64,000 bases of DNA, from contig ONFA01000013.1 in assembly GCA_900316975.1 (NCBI GenBank), positions 32,909-96,908 of the forward strand, in the 5' to 3' direction. Source of the stretch: an uncultured Prevotellaceae bacterium (lineage in GTDB: Bacteria; Bacteroidota; Bacteroidia; Bacteroidales; Bacteroidaceae). The position numbers were made by a program, and so were the translations under genes. Numbering within the stretch: the stretch's first letter is position 1; each line of letters opens with the position of its first letter. A model generated the notes under the pieces. The model had not been told where the DNA came from and made no database searches. It worked only from the letters and a program-made list of their open reading frames with translations. Shown here piece by piece: positions 1-9,492 of the stretch.

Positions 1-11
1 AAATTTGTCTG

Positions 12-19
12 CAAAGGTA
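12..19 (-). promoter_or_regulatory. Bacteroidetes -7 box pointing off the left edge
   Basis: Read on the minus strand this is TACCTTTG, a match to the Bacteroidetes -7 consensus TAnnTTTG. It faces left, so a gene whose body lies before the window probably starts here and is divergent from the gene at 179. Confidence 0.55.
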
Positions 20-47
20 GTGAAAAAAAACAGGATTGGGGATTTAG

Positions 48-130
48 AAGTTGGGAATTATTACTTTTTCGATAAAAAAATATTTTTATTAGCAAAAAAA
101 CACATGTTCTTCCTTCCTAATTCCCAACTT
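48..130. repeat. 13-bp inverted repeat of the TAATTCCCAACTT type
   Basis: AAGTTGGGAATTA at 48-60 is perfectly inverted at 118-130, with an A/T-rich spacer. Both arms belong to the degenerate short-unit repeats found between other genes in this window. They sit between two divergent promoters. Confidence 0.6.
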
Positions 131-135
131 TTTTC

Positions 136-143
136 TACCTTTG
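136..143 (+). promoter_or_regulatory. Bacteroidetes -7 box for the 892-aa protein
   Basis: TACCTTTG matches TAnnTTTG and lies about 36 nt upstream of the first ATG. No good -33 TTTG is visible at the usual spacing because the repeat arm occupies that region. Confidence 0.55.
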
Positions 144-178
144 CCATAATTTAGAATCAAGAAATAGGATACACAAAA

Positions 179-2857
179 TTGTATATGTCTCAAAAAGTGA
201 TTTTTTTTAAGGTTTTTGTCTGCCATTCCATTTTTAGTCGAGTGATGGCTGTTTCTTTATTGTGCTGTTATTCATTAATGCTTGTGGCTCAGGATGCAGA
301 TGAAGTATCGTTGGCTGATGCTCAAACAAAGGGCATCATTTCATATGTGCAGCATGTGATGGGATTCAATAGAGCAGTCCCGCAAGAAAAAGTCTATATG
401 CATTTTGACAACACTGGCTACTTCGAAGGTGAAACGATATGGTTTAAAGCCTATGTAACTCGTGCTGATAATGGGCGACCGACTGATTTGAGCAAGGTTC
501 TATATGTGGAATTGCTGAATCCGAGTGGTGACTTGATAAAGACCCAGAAATATTATATTGACGAGCAAGGGCAAACTCATGGCGATATAAAAGTAGATTC
601 ACTTTTCGGGACTGGTTTTTATGAAGTGAGGGCCTACACGCGTTACATGACAAATTGGGGTGTAAATGCTGTGTTCTCGAGGGTGTTTCCCGTGTTCAAA
701 AAACCAGTGGAAGAGGGCAACTATGAAGATCTGACAATTGACACACGCTTATATCAGGAACGTAATCCGAACAACCGTGACCAACAGGATTCGCTTTACA
801 TGAAAGCAGTGAAGGAGGGCATTTATTCGAACAATACGGCAAAGACTGTCAGTGTGCAGTTCTACCCGGAAGGTGGAGACATGGTGCAGGGAAAAAAATG
901 TCATGTGGCAATGTTAGCGGTGACGGATGATGGCAGACCTTATCAGGGGCAAGCCTTTGTGGTTAATCAACAAGGGGAAGTTTTGGCGTCTGTACAGACC
1001 GACACATTGGGTCGTGGAGAGTTCACGGTCGTCCCTGATGCTTCTGGATTGGCCATGAAGATGATGAATGCGCGTGGCAAGGAACAGCAGTTTAATCTTC
1101 CCACAGCCCGCCGTGAAGGATGCACTGTTACCCTGGATGTGATTAGCGACGAGATGCTTGCCACTTTGCAGTGTACAGATGGTGTGTGTGGCGAACTGAT
1201 TGGCTATGTACTAATGAATAATGGTAATATCTATTTTTGTGATACCCTGGTGGCTTCACCGCTCATGGAATTAGAACTGAATCGTGGAGGAATGAAAGAG
1301 GGTGTAAATCAGATGACTGTTTTTAATAGTGATGGTCAAATATTGGCAGACCGTCTATTCTTTATCTGCCCCCAATCTTCAGATGCAGATACTATTGTGT
1401 TTAAAGCGGAGTCGCCATGGCTGAAACCATGTGGTAAGGTGACGCTGAATGCTAAAACTTTGCCGAATGCGACATTCTCTTTCTCTGCTATGGATGCAGG
1501 GACGATGACCAACGAAAAGCAGGGTAATTTGAAAACCTGGATGTTGCTGAGTTCAGAAGTGAGAGGATACATCGATCATGTGGATTATTACTTTGAGTCG
1601 GACGACCAAGAGCATCGCAGGGCTGCTGATATGCTGATGCTTACGCAGGGATGGCGGCGCTACAATTGGGATGAAATGGCAGGCATCACTCCGAGGGATA
1701 AGATGCAGCCCGTGGAAGACAAATTCTATGTGTTTGGTCAGTTGAGCGAGTATCGCAAGCGCAATCCTGTAAATGATGTGAATATGCAGGTGATTCTCTA
1801 TAACAAGCAAGGACAAAGTTTGATTGGAAATACCAAGACTGACAAAGATGGCAACTATGTGTTTGGACTTCCGTTCTTAAATGGTGAATGGAAAATGTTT
1901 TTCTATACAACAGTCAAGGACAAAAAAAAGACCTATCGTGTGGGAGTTGATAGGCAGATTTCACCAACGCCACGCTACATCACTCCTGCGGAGGCTAGTT
2001 TGAAGTTGCCCACAGGAGCAAACATGTTTGTGCATCGCGGAGAAGAGTCTGTGCCTGATGAGGAAGAGTTTATTCCCATCACTCGGAAAAACATCTTGTT
2101 GCAAAACGTTACGGTCAAAGCAAAACGTTACTTTACGAACGATGATTTTAAGTTTAAGAATGAGGATTATGCTCGCAGATGGGCTTCCATTTATTATGAC
2201 ATAGATCGTGAACTCGATAACATTCGCGACAGAGGAGAAGCGGAGCCCACCATCTTTGAGTTTTTGGCAAAGAAGAATGCGATGTTTAACAATCCCGAAT
2301 GTGTTGATTTGCCGAGTGTGACAGGTGACACGACTTCTACGTGGACAGAATGGGATGGGCACATGTCATATGGGTCTCAGCCGATAGAATGGATTGTAGA
2401 TAATGGTGACACGATGAATCAAGGTGCTATTACGTCAGATAAGGGTGCTTCGGGCGATACGTTCTTCCCGATTTGGTTGGATGAAATTAAAAGTGTCTAT
2501 ATTGCTCCATACGACCCCGACCAGGATAGTCGTGATGCGGCTAATGGAATGGACGATAGAAGCAACTACGTGAAGATTTATCTCTATTTGCATCATCGGT
2601 TTTCAACCGAAAGTAATAAAGGCCTTCGTCGCACGTATTTCCAAGGCTTCAATGAGGTTTCGACCTTCCAAATGGAGGACTACAATGTCATCCCTCCAAT
2701 GGCAGACTTTCGACGCACCATCTATTGGGCGCCAGATATAAAAGCCGATGCAGAGGGTAAGGCAAAGATAGAATTTTTCAATAACTCCACCTGTGAAGAG
2801 ATGTATATTAGTGCAGAAGGTATGACACCAACAGGTCAGTTTGTTGTGAAAGATTAG
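179..2857 (+). CDS. Large secreted MG2-like/carboxypeptidase-regulatory-like surface protein
   Basis: This 892-aa protein has an N-terminal hydrophobic signal segment (about residues 10-37, likely cleaved after LVAQ). Next comes a macroglobulin MG2-like beta-sandwich, with the family hallmark KVYMHFDNTGYFEGETIWFKAY near residues 70-90. Further beta-sandwich domains follow, then a region resembling the TonB receptor plug (about 650-720, start NILLQNVTVKAK). Bacteroidetes carry many such proteins with poorly defined roles, usually placed at the periplasm or cell surface. The first ATG is used; an ATG at 185 is equally possible. It appears monocistronic, with its own promoter and a hairpin after the stop. 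No enzymatic motif was seen, so a structural or binding role is inferred. Confidence 0.8.
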   Translation: MYMSQKVIFFKVFVCHSIFSRVMAVSLLCCYSLMLVAQDADEVSLADAQTKGIISYVQHVMGFNRAVPQEKVYMHFDNTGYFEGETIWFKAYVTRADNGRPTDLSKVLYVELLNPSGDLIKTQKYYIDEQGQTHGDIKVDSLFGTGFYEVRAYTRYMTNWGVNAVFSRVFPVFKKPVEEGNYEDLTIDTRLYQERNPNNRDQQDSLYMKAVKEGIYSNNTAKTVSVQFYPEGGDMVQGKKCHVAMLAVTDDGRPYQGQAFVVNQQGEVLASVQTDTLGRGEFTVVPDASGLAMKMMNARGKEQQFNLPTARREGCTVTLDVISDEMLATLQCTDGVCGELIGYVLMNNGNIYFCDTLVASPLMELELNRGGMKEGVNQMTVFNSDGQILADRLFFICPQSSDADTIVFKAESPWLKPCGKVTLNAKTLPNATFSFSAMDAGTMTNEKQGNLKTWMLLSSEVRGYIDHVDYYFESDDQEHRRAADMLMLTQGWRRYNWDEMAGITPRDKMQPVEDKFYVFGQLSEYRKRNPVNDVNMQVILYNKQGQSLIGNTKTDKDGNYVFGLPFLNGEWKMFFYTTVKDKKKTYRVGVDRQISPTPRYITPAEASLKLPTGANMFVHRGEESVPDEEEFIPITRKNILLQNVTVKAKRYFTNDDFKFKNEDYARRWASIYYDIDRELDNIRDRGEAEPTIFEFLAKKNAMFNNPECVDLPSVTGDTTSTWTEWDGHMSYGSQPIEWIVDNGDTMNQGAITSDKGASGDTFFPIWLDEIKSVYIAPYDPDQDSRDAANGMDDRSNYVKIYLYLHHRFSTESNKGLRRTYFQGFNEVSTFQMEDYNVIPPMADFRRTIYWAPDIKADAEGKAKIEFFNNSTCEEMYISAEGMTPTGQFVVKD

Positions 2858-2863
2858 GCTCAA

Positions 2864-2909
2864 GAGGGGTGGACCTTGCTCTTTTTTTGAAGAAAAAGTT
2901 CACCCTTTT
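2864..2909 (+). terminator. Probable terminator after the 892-aa protein
   Basis: GGGTGGACCTT pairs imperfectly with AAGTTCACCC across a T-rich loop, followed by CTTTTC. It lies 7 nt after the stop codon. Confidence 0.5.
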
Positions 2910-2974
2910 CATTCTTAATTGCTAATAAAGTATAAAAAGCATTCTAAATTTTCATTTATTACAGATTTTTTGTG

Positions 2975-2982
2975 TAACTTTG
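2975..2982 (+). promoter_or_regulatory. Bacteroidetes -7 box for the TPR lipoprotein
   Basis: TAACTTTG matches TAnnTTTG. Transcription from here would start near 2989, almost on the upstream ATG at 2992. That supports the downstream start at 3076 with a leader of about 87 nt. Confidence 0.55.
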
Positions 2983-3075
2983 TAAAAACTTTTGGAGTTA
3001 GTCCTGTGGCGTTCTCATAAATTTTTATTGATTCAAGTTTTAATTTTAATACTAACTATATACGTGAGATTGAAA

Positions 3076-4377
3076 ATGCTTTCCCTCAAGTTTCGAATTC
3101 TTTATTTGAGTATGTCTGTTTGTGCAGGGATGCTATTGTCGTGTGGAGATCATTCTGGTCATGCAGATAAAGAATGCATGGTTCGGAATCAACAATTGGA
3201 CTCTCTTGTGCAGAGCCGGTTGAATGTGAGTCCAGAGGTTGCTCTTGCAAGCATTGATAGTTTGGACAGCATCGGGCAGATGCCCCCATCTCTTGTCTGT
3301 TACTATCGTGGTAATGTGTACAATCAGATGGAACAGAAAGCCACGGCTGAATTGTATTTCAAAAAGGCATTGGAGGGGGATGCATTACAAAAGGAGAGCA
3401 TGTTGCTTTTCTATAAGGCGAGCGACTATCTCTCATCCATCCTTGCTAATCGTGGCGATCATGCAGAAGCATTGAATGTAGCCACAAGGTGTTATGAAAT
3501 TTCACGACAGGATATAACTCCAGAAGGTCAGCGTTGGACGGCTGTTATCTTGCATGCAATGGGCTATTTCCAGACTCAACTGGGTATGAACGAAGAGGCT
3601 GAAAAGAATTTCAGCATGGCGTATATGGCTCTTTCGCAGATGGTGGCAGCGGACAGTTGCTATGACAATTTGCTCACCTATGCTCGTGTCTCATACAATA
3701 TTCTTGATGCATACACAACGACGTCACAGTATGGCAAGGCTTTGGAGTGGGTGCCGTCAGCAGAAAAGGCTGTAGAACGTCTTGTGAAGAATCCCCAATG
3801 CTCAGAGCAGAACAAGGTGATGTATCTGGGAGGTGTAGCCATTCATAAGGCGTTAGTGATGCTGAAGCAGGGTGCGGATTCATCGGCAGAGGAATCCTAT
3901 CGGAAAGCACGGGATTTAGGACATTTCAACAATGCATATGGAATCATGGATCAGTCCTACTTCCTCCGACAAGCAGGACGATGGGACGAATTGGCAGATT
4001 TGATGCCGAAGGTGGATTCATTGGCAAAAGTATGGAATGTTCCATTATGCCTTCTCTATGTGCGGGAATATATGGCGCCCCAGTTCAATGCTTACATGAA
4101 ATCGGGCAGGAAGGAACAAGCGCAGGAGGTGGCCGAACGGATGGCTGCATCCATCGATTCAGTGATGTCTTATGAGGTCAATCATAAGATGAAGGAGATA
4201 GCTGTCATCACAGAACGAAAAGATGCGAATCTGGCATTGGTGAAGCAGGAACTCATGGAAGCTTATCGGTGGGTAAAGATTTTAGGTATAATGCTCTCAC
4301 TGCTGATATTGGCGATTCTTGCCTATTCTGTCTATTGCTTTGTTCAAAAGAAAAAGGAAAAGTCAAACACAATATAA
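3076..4377 (+). CDS. TPR-repeat lipoprotein with a C-terminal membrane anchor
   Basis: From the start at 3076 this is 433 aa. A lipoprotein signal ends in MLLSCG, so Cys is the likely lipidated residue. The middle is alpha-helical with TPR-like spacing (for example YYRGNVYNQMEQKATAELYF). A hydrophobic helix near the C-terminus (WVKILGIMLSLLILAILAYSV) is followed by a basic tail KKKEKS. The layout resembles the sensor half of Bacteroidetes TPR-TM regulators, but no kinase or LuxR-type domain follows the membrane helix. An in-frame ATG at 2992 would add 28 residues before the signal peptide and is less likely. Function unknown; a periplasmic scaffold is inferred. Confidence 0.7.
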   Translation: MLSLKFRILYLSMSVCAGMLLSCGDHSGHADKECMVRNQQLDSLVQSRLNVSPEVALASIDSLDSIGQMPPSLVCYYRGNVYNQMEQKATAELYFKKALEGDALQKESMLLFYKASDYLSSILANRGDHAEALNVATRCYEISRQDITPEGQRWTAVILHAMGYFQTQLGMNEEAEKNFSMAYMALSQMVAADSCYDNLLTYARVSYNILDAYTTTSQYGKALEWVPSAEKAVERLVKNPQCSEQNKVMYLGGVAIHKALVMLKQGADSSAEESYRKARDLGHFNNAYGIMDQSYFLRQAGRWDELADLMPKVDSLAKVWNVPLCLLYVREYMAPQFNAYMKSGRKEQAQEVAERMAASIDSVMSYEVNHKMKEIAVITERKDANLALVKQELMEAYRWVKILGIMLSLLILAILAYSVYCFVQKKKEKSNTI

Positions 4378-4382
4378 TTATT

Positions 4383-5564
4383 ATGAAAGAATTAGCATTA
4401 AAGTATGGCTGCAATCCCAATCAGAAGCCATCACGCGTCTATATGGAGGAGGGCGAACTCCCTATCGAAGTGCTCAACGGTCGCCCTGGTTACATCAATT
4501 TGCTTGATGCCTTCAATAGTTGGCAACTTGTCAAAGAACTGAAAGCCGCCACAGGTATGCCATCGGCTGCATCGTTCAAACACGTGAGTCCTGCGGGTGC
4601 CGCAGTGGGTGCTCCACTCAGTGACACGTTGAGGAAAGTTTATTTTGTCGATGATGTGAAGATTCCACTCACTCCCATAGCAACAGCATATGCTCGTGCT
4701 CGTGGTGCTGACCGCATGTCTTCCTTTGGTGACTTCATTGCATTGTCCGACACTTGCGATGAGGCTGTAGCTACCCTTATCAAGCGCGAAGTGAGCGATG
4801 GCATCATTGCTCCCGACTATACCCCTGAGGCATTGGCTATTCTCAAGGCAAAGCGCAACGGCACCTATTGTGTCATCAAAATGGATCCAAACTACACACC
4901 GGCACCCATTGAGCGCAAGCAGGTGTTTGGCATCACCTTTGAACAAGGACGCAACGAGATTGACCTTACGGGTGACGACCTCTTCGCCAACATCCCGACT
5001 GATAACAAGAACATTCCAGCTGATGCTAAGCGCGACCTCAAAATTGCGCTCATCACCCTCAAATACACACAGTCAAACTCTGTATGTTATGTGAAGGACG
5101 GTCAAGCCATCGGTATTGGTGCAGGTCAGCAGAGCCGTATTCATTGTACGCGTTTGGCCGGAAACAAGGCCGACATCTGGTGGCTCCGTCAGTGCCCCAA
5201 AGTGTTGTCACTTCCTTTCAAGAACGACATCCGTCGTGCCGACCGTGACAACACTATCGATGTGTATATAGGTGATGAATATGAAGATGTGCTTCGTGAA
5301 GGCACATGGCAAAATTTCTTTACAGAGAAGCCTGAGCCACTTACAGCTGAAGAAAAGAAGGCTTGGCTCTCACAGAACACCAACGTCTGCCTTGGCTCAG
5401 ATGCGTTCTTCCCCTTTGGCGACAACATCGAGCGTGCTCACAAGAGTGGTGTTCAGTACATTGCTCAGGCTGGTGGCTCCGTGCGTGACGACAATGTCAT
5501 AGAGACCTGCAACAAATATGGCATTGCAATGGCGTTCACAGGTATTCGCCTTTTCCACCATTAA
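4383..5564 (+). CDS. Stand-alone AICAR formyltransferase (PurH C-terminal half)
   Basis: This 393-aa protein matches the AICAR transformylase half of PurH, which formylates AICAR with 10-formyl-THF in purine synthesis. The catalytic Lys-His pair lies in FKHVSPAGAA (K66, H67), and the C-terminus has the family ending RDDNVIETCNKYG...FTGIRLFHH. The N-terminal MGS-like IMP cyclohydrolase domain of normal PurH (about 500 aa) is absent, and no remnant of it lies upstream. The start at 4383 is chosen because homology begins there (MKELALKYGCNPNQ); an ATG at 4269 would lie inside the preceding gene. It begins 6 nt after the TPR gene, so they may be cotranscribed. Stand-alone AICARFT proteins are known in some bacteria, so this is not evidently a pseudogene. 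Confidence 0.88.
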   Translation: MKELALKYGCNPNQKPSRVYMEEGELPIEVLNGRPGYINLLDAFNSWQLVKELKAATGMPSAASFKHVSPAGAAVGAPLSDTLRKVYFVDDVKIPLTPIATAYARARGADRMSSFGDFIALSDTCDEAVATLIKREVSDGIIAPDYTPEALAILKAKRNGTYCVIKMDPNYTPAPIERKQVFGITFEQGRNEIDLTGDDLFANIPTDNKNIPADAKRDLKIALITLKYTQSNSVCYVKDGQAIGIGAGQQSRIHCTRLAGNKADIWWLRQCPKVLSLPFKNDIRRADRDNTIDVYIGDEYEDVLREGTWQNFFTEKPEPLTAEEKKAWLSQNTNVCLGSDAFFPFGDNIERAHKSGVQYIAQAGGSVRDDNVIETCNKYGIAMAFTGIRLFHH

Positions 5565-5659
5565 TTATATAGACCATTTAGCCAATTACAATTTGCCATT
5601 TAGTTACGCGAACAGGATGGCGATGCATAAGGGCTGAATGATTAAATTGTAAATGTGAG

Positions 5660-5869
5660 ATGGCTTCAGACAACGAAATTCAATATGCCATCATGAATGG
5701 CATCAACTTCGGCAAAGCCAAGAGCGAGAAAAAAGAAGACCCTAACAAGGTGAAGACCAAGGCTCGCAAAAAAGGCTATCAGACGGGAGCGCACAAGTCT
5801 GGCGCAGCCAAGCATAAGGCAGAAATTCGCCAACGTGTGAAAAGCCGCCCCACTCAACGCAAAGGATAG
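5660..5869 (+). CDS. Small lysine-rich basic protein of unknown function
   Basis: This 69-aa protein has a short amphipathic N-terminus (NEIQYAIMNGINFG) and a strongly basic remainder rich in Lys, Arg and Ala. That composition suggests nucleic-acid or ribosome binding, although no family is recognised. Its stop codon directly abuts the ATG of the transglycosylase gene (TAG then ATG at 5870), which indicates translational coupling. The 95 nt upstream contain CCATTTAGCCAATTACAATTTGCCATTTAG-like repeats. Confidence 0.6.
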   Translation: MASDNEIQYAIMNGINFGKAKSEKKEDPNKVKTKARKKGYQTGAHKSGAAKHKAEIRQRVKSRPTQRKG

Positions 5870-7054
5870 ATGAAAGAGCGTTGGTGCATTCTTATTGTGT
5901 TACTGCTCAGCTTCACTGCTTGCAACTCGGATAAAGCACGCAACGAAGATGGGCAGTCTCCGTATGCACACAAGGTCTCCCAAGGTAATCCACACTTTGA
6001 CTTACCTGACATTCAGCAGAACGGTGAACTTATCGTTCTCACTCTTTATGGTCCGGAAAGTTATTTCGAGTTTCGGGGGGAAGACTTCGGACTTCAGTTC
6101 ATGATAGCCCGTCAATATGCCAAGAGCATCGGTACCAGTATTCGGGTGGATGTGTCTCGCAATATGAAAGATTTGGTGACGAAATTGCAGAATGGGGAGG
6201 GCGACTTTGTGGCATTCCAAATTGATAAGGTCGATTCATTGTCTTCCCTGTTAGATTATGTCGGAGAAAAGGAATTGTTCACATTCATGGACAGTCTTTC
6301 CCGACAGCGTAAGGATGACTCGCTTCGCCCACGGCCACGGGCTGCGTGGGCGGTTCGAAAAGACTCGCCGCTCTTATCCGCCTCTCTTTCACAGTGGATG
6401 ACAACTCACCAGAAAGAATTCTTCGACTATACCACCATTCGTGTCAAGTCGGGTCGAGGACGCACCTACACACCACGTCGGAATGTCGCTTCGCCTATCC
6501 TCAATGCTTCGCGGGGTGAGATTTCTCCCTACGACCCTATCTTCAAGCAGCAAGCCATAAAGTGTGGTTGGGATTGGCGTTTGCTTGCGGCACAATCCTA
6601 TCAGGAGTCATCTTTCGACCCACAAGCCATTTCTTATATGGGTGCTATGGGCTTAATGCAACTCATGCCTGGTACCGCACGAGAAGTGGGTGTGTCACAA
6701 GCTAATGTGTTCGACCCGCAGAGCAACGTGGCTGGTGGTGTTCGCTACATCAATCGTCTCAACACTCACTATTCCTTCATTGCTGATGCCGATGAACGCA
6801 TCAACTTCATCCTTGCTGCCTATAATGCTGGAGCAGGTCATGTGGATGATGCCCGAGCTTTAGCGAAGAAATACGGTAAGAACCCCAATGTTTGGTTAGG
6901 CAATGTTGATGCTTTCGTGCTGAAGATGAGCGAAGCCGTCTACTATAACCAGCCCGAAGTTAAACATGGTTATTTCCGTGGTAGCGAGACCTACGATTAC
7001 GTCAACAGCATTCGTACTCGTTGGAACGAGTACAAGACGAAAATTAAACGCTGA
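5870..7054 (+). CDS. mltF: MltF-like membrane-bound lytic murein transglycosylase
   Basis: This 394-aa lipoprotein has a signal ending in SFTACN (Cys18). An N-terminal part resembles a type 3 solute-binding domain (about 45-190), and a C-terminal SLT lysozyme-like domain spans about 220-390. The likely catalytic glutamate is E246 in YQESSFDP, followed by the SLT landmarks MGAMGLMQLMPGTA and AAYNAGAGHV. Lytic transglycosylases cleave the MurNAc-GlcNAc bond of peptidoglycan to yield 1,6-anhydroMurNAc products, here at the periplasmic face. The domain order matches MltF. It is coupled to the small basic gene upstream and ends before a strong double hairpin. Confidence 0.88.
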   Translation: MKERWCILIVLLLSFTACNSDKARNEDGQSPYAHKVSQGNPHFDLPDIQQNGELIVLTLYGPESYFEFRGEDFGLQFMIARQYAKSIGTSIRVDVSRNMKDLVTKLQNGEGDFVAFQIDKVDSLSSLLDYVGEKELFTFMDSLSRQRKDDSLRPRPRAAWAVRKDSPLLSASLSQWMTTHQKEFFDYTTIRVKSGRGRTYTPRRNVASPILNASRGEISPYDPIFKQQAIKCGWDWRLLAAQSYQESSFDPQAISYMGAMGLMQLMPGTAREVGVSQANVFDPQSNVAGGVRYINRLNTHYSFIADADERINFILAAYNAGAGHVDDARALAKKYGKNPNVWLGNVDAFVLKMSEAVYYNQPEVKHGYFRGSETYDYVNSIRTRWNEYKTKIKR

Positions 7055-7082
7055 TTGTCCTCTCTAACTCATCTTTAATAGG

Positions 7083-7144
7083 CGTAGCCCTCGGGTACGG
7101 TATGCCGTACCCGAGGGCTACGTAATTTTGTACCCGAGGGGTAC
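7083..7144. terminator. Double hairpin between convergent mltF-like gene and ettA
   Basis: Perfect 18-bp arms at 7083-7100 and 7105-7122 enclose the loop TATG. A second small hairpin, GTACCC-GAG-GGGTAC, lies at 7130-7144. The motif TACCCGAGGG recurs in both. Placement between convergent genes suggests bidirectional termination, though the U tract is weak. Confidence 0.7.
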
Positions 7145-7169
7145 ATTTTAGATTGAACCGTGTTTTCTG

Positions 7170-8867
<1,698 letters not shown>

Positions 8868-8893
8868 AAAGTCTGTTCATTGTTTAGTTTTTG

Positions 8894-8901
8894 CAAAGGT
8901 A
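8894..8901 (-). promoter_or_regulatory. Bacteroidetes -7 box for ettA
   Basis: The minus strand reads TACCTTTG, an exact TAnnTTTG match, 27 nt upstream of the ettA ATG. Confidence 0.6.
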
Positions 8902-8941
8902 CGAAATAAAAGTGATACAGTTACAAAAATACGTTGGGATT

Positions 8942-9214
8942 TTAAGAATGAAAAAAGGCAAAGTGAAATTCTCGGTTGTCCCTAATACGAAGTTTAGTGA
9001 ATCTTTCAATGTAATGATGCACATGCTTTTCCGCTTTCTCATACTTTATTGTTTTAAGTGTAGCATATTTTTCAAATGGTAAAGGCAACGCAGTTGTGTC
9101 AAGTGTCTTCAATCGCACTTCAACATCTGTTGTTTTACCGATTTTTATCCAATCCTCTCTAAAACTGGGATTCGTAAAGATATAAACATATCCGTATTGA
9201 TTCTTCTTTGCCAT
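8942..9214 (-). CDS. Small T5orf172/MUG113-type GIY-YIG-like protein
   Basis: This 90-aa protein starts MAKKNQYGYVYIFTNPSF and contains IKIGKTTDVEVRLKTLDT, the pattern of the T5orf172 (MUG113) branch of the GIY-YIG nuclease superfamily. The YVYIF and IKIGKT segments correspond to the GIY and YIG strands. It ends soon after NREFHF, where longer relatives continue, so it may be a minimal or 3'-truncated copy. It is more A/T-rich than its neighbours and sits alone between ettA and nadE, which hints at acquisition. Catalytic activity is not established for such short forms. Confidence 0.7.
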   Translation of the reverse strand: MAKKNQYGYVYIFTNPSFREDWIKIGKTTDVEVRLKTLDTTALPLPFEKYATLKTIKYEKAEKHVHHYIERFTKLRIRDNREFHFAFFHS

Positions 9215-9269
9215 ATTATTGTTTCTTTTCTCGATTTTCGCAAAGTCTTTGTCTTTAGGTTTTGTGTTG

Positions 9270-9277
9270 TAAAGTTA
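9270..9277 (-). promoter_or_regulatory. Near-consensus -7 box for the T5orf172 gene
   Basis: The minus strand reads TAACTTTA, one base from TAnnTTTG, about 56 nt upstream of the ATG at 9214. Confidence 0.4.
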
Positions 9278-9345
9278 CGATTAAGCGAGTAAGAAAGCAA
9301 ATCTTATTAGAGTTTTTTTGAGTATGAGTCAATGGATTGGGTATA

Positions 9346-9492
9346 AAAAGGGGGGCAGATCAAAATTTCCACTTCAACTACCTCTTAATCGACATCGTCG
9401 ATGTCAATCTGTCGATGTCGACGATGTCGGCAAACCGATGTCGTCGATGTCGATTTGGGGGTAACGAAGAAGACTCTTTTGCCCCCCCTTTT
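9346..9492. repeat. Nested inverted repeat with a CGACATCG-rich core
   Basis: Outer arms AAAAGGGGGGCA (9346-9357) and TGCCCCCCCTTTT (9480-9492) are inverted. Between them, at 9388-9456, lie repeated and self-complementary CGACATCG/CGATGTCG units (for example GTCGATGTCGACGATGTCGG at 9411-9430). The outer arm touches the nadE stop codon, and on the minus strand the distal arm ends in CCCCCCTTTTT. The structure could therefore act as an enlarged terminator for nadE. No gene is supported in 9278-9490. Confidence 0.75.

Noticed and set aside
4269..4382. Upstream start for the AICARFT protein
   Set aside because: This part lies inside the TPR lipoprotein gene; homology begins at 4383.
9388..9456. 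CGACATCG repeats as a CRISPR array
   Set aside because: Units are 8-16 bp, self-complementary and without unique spacers or cas genes.
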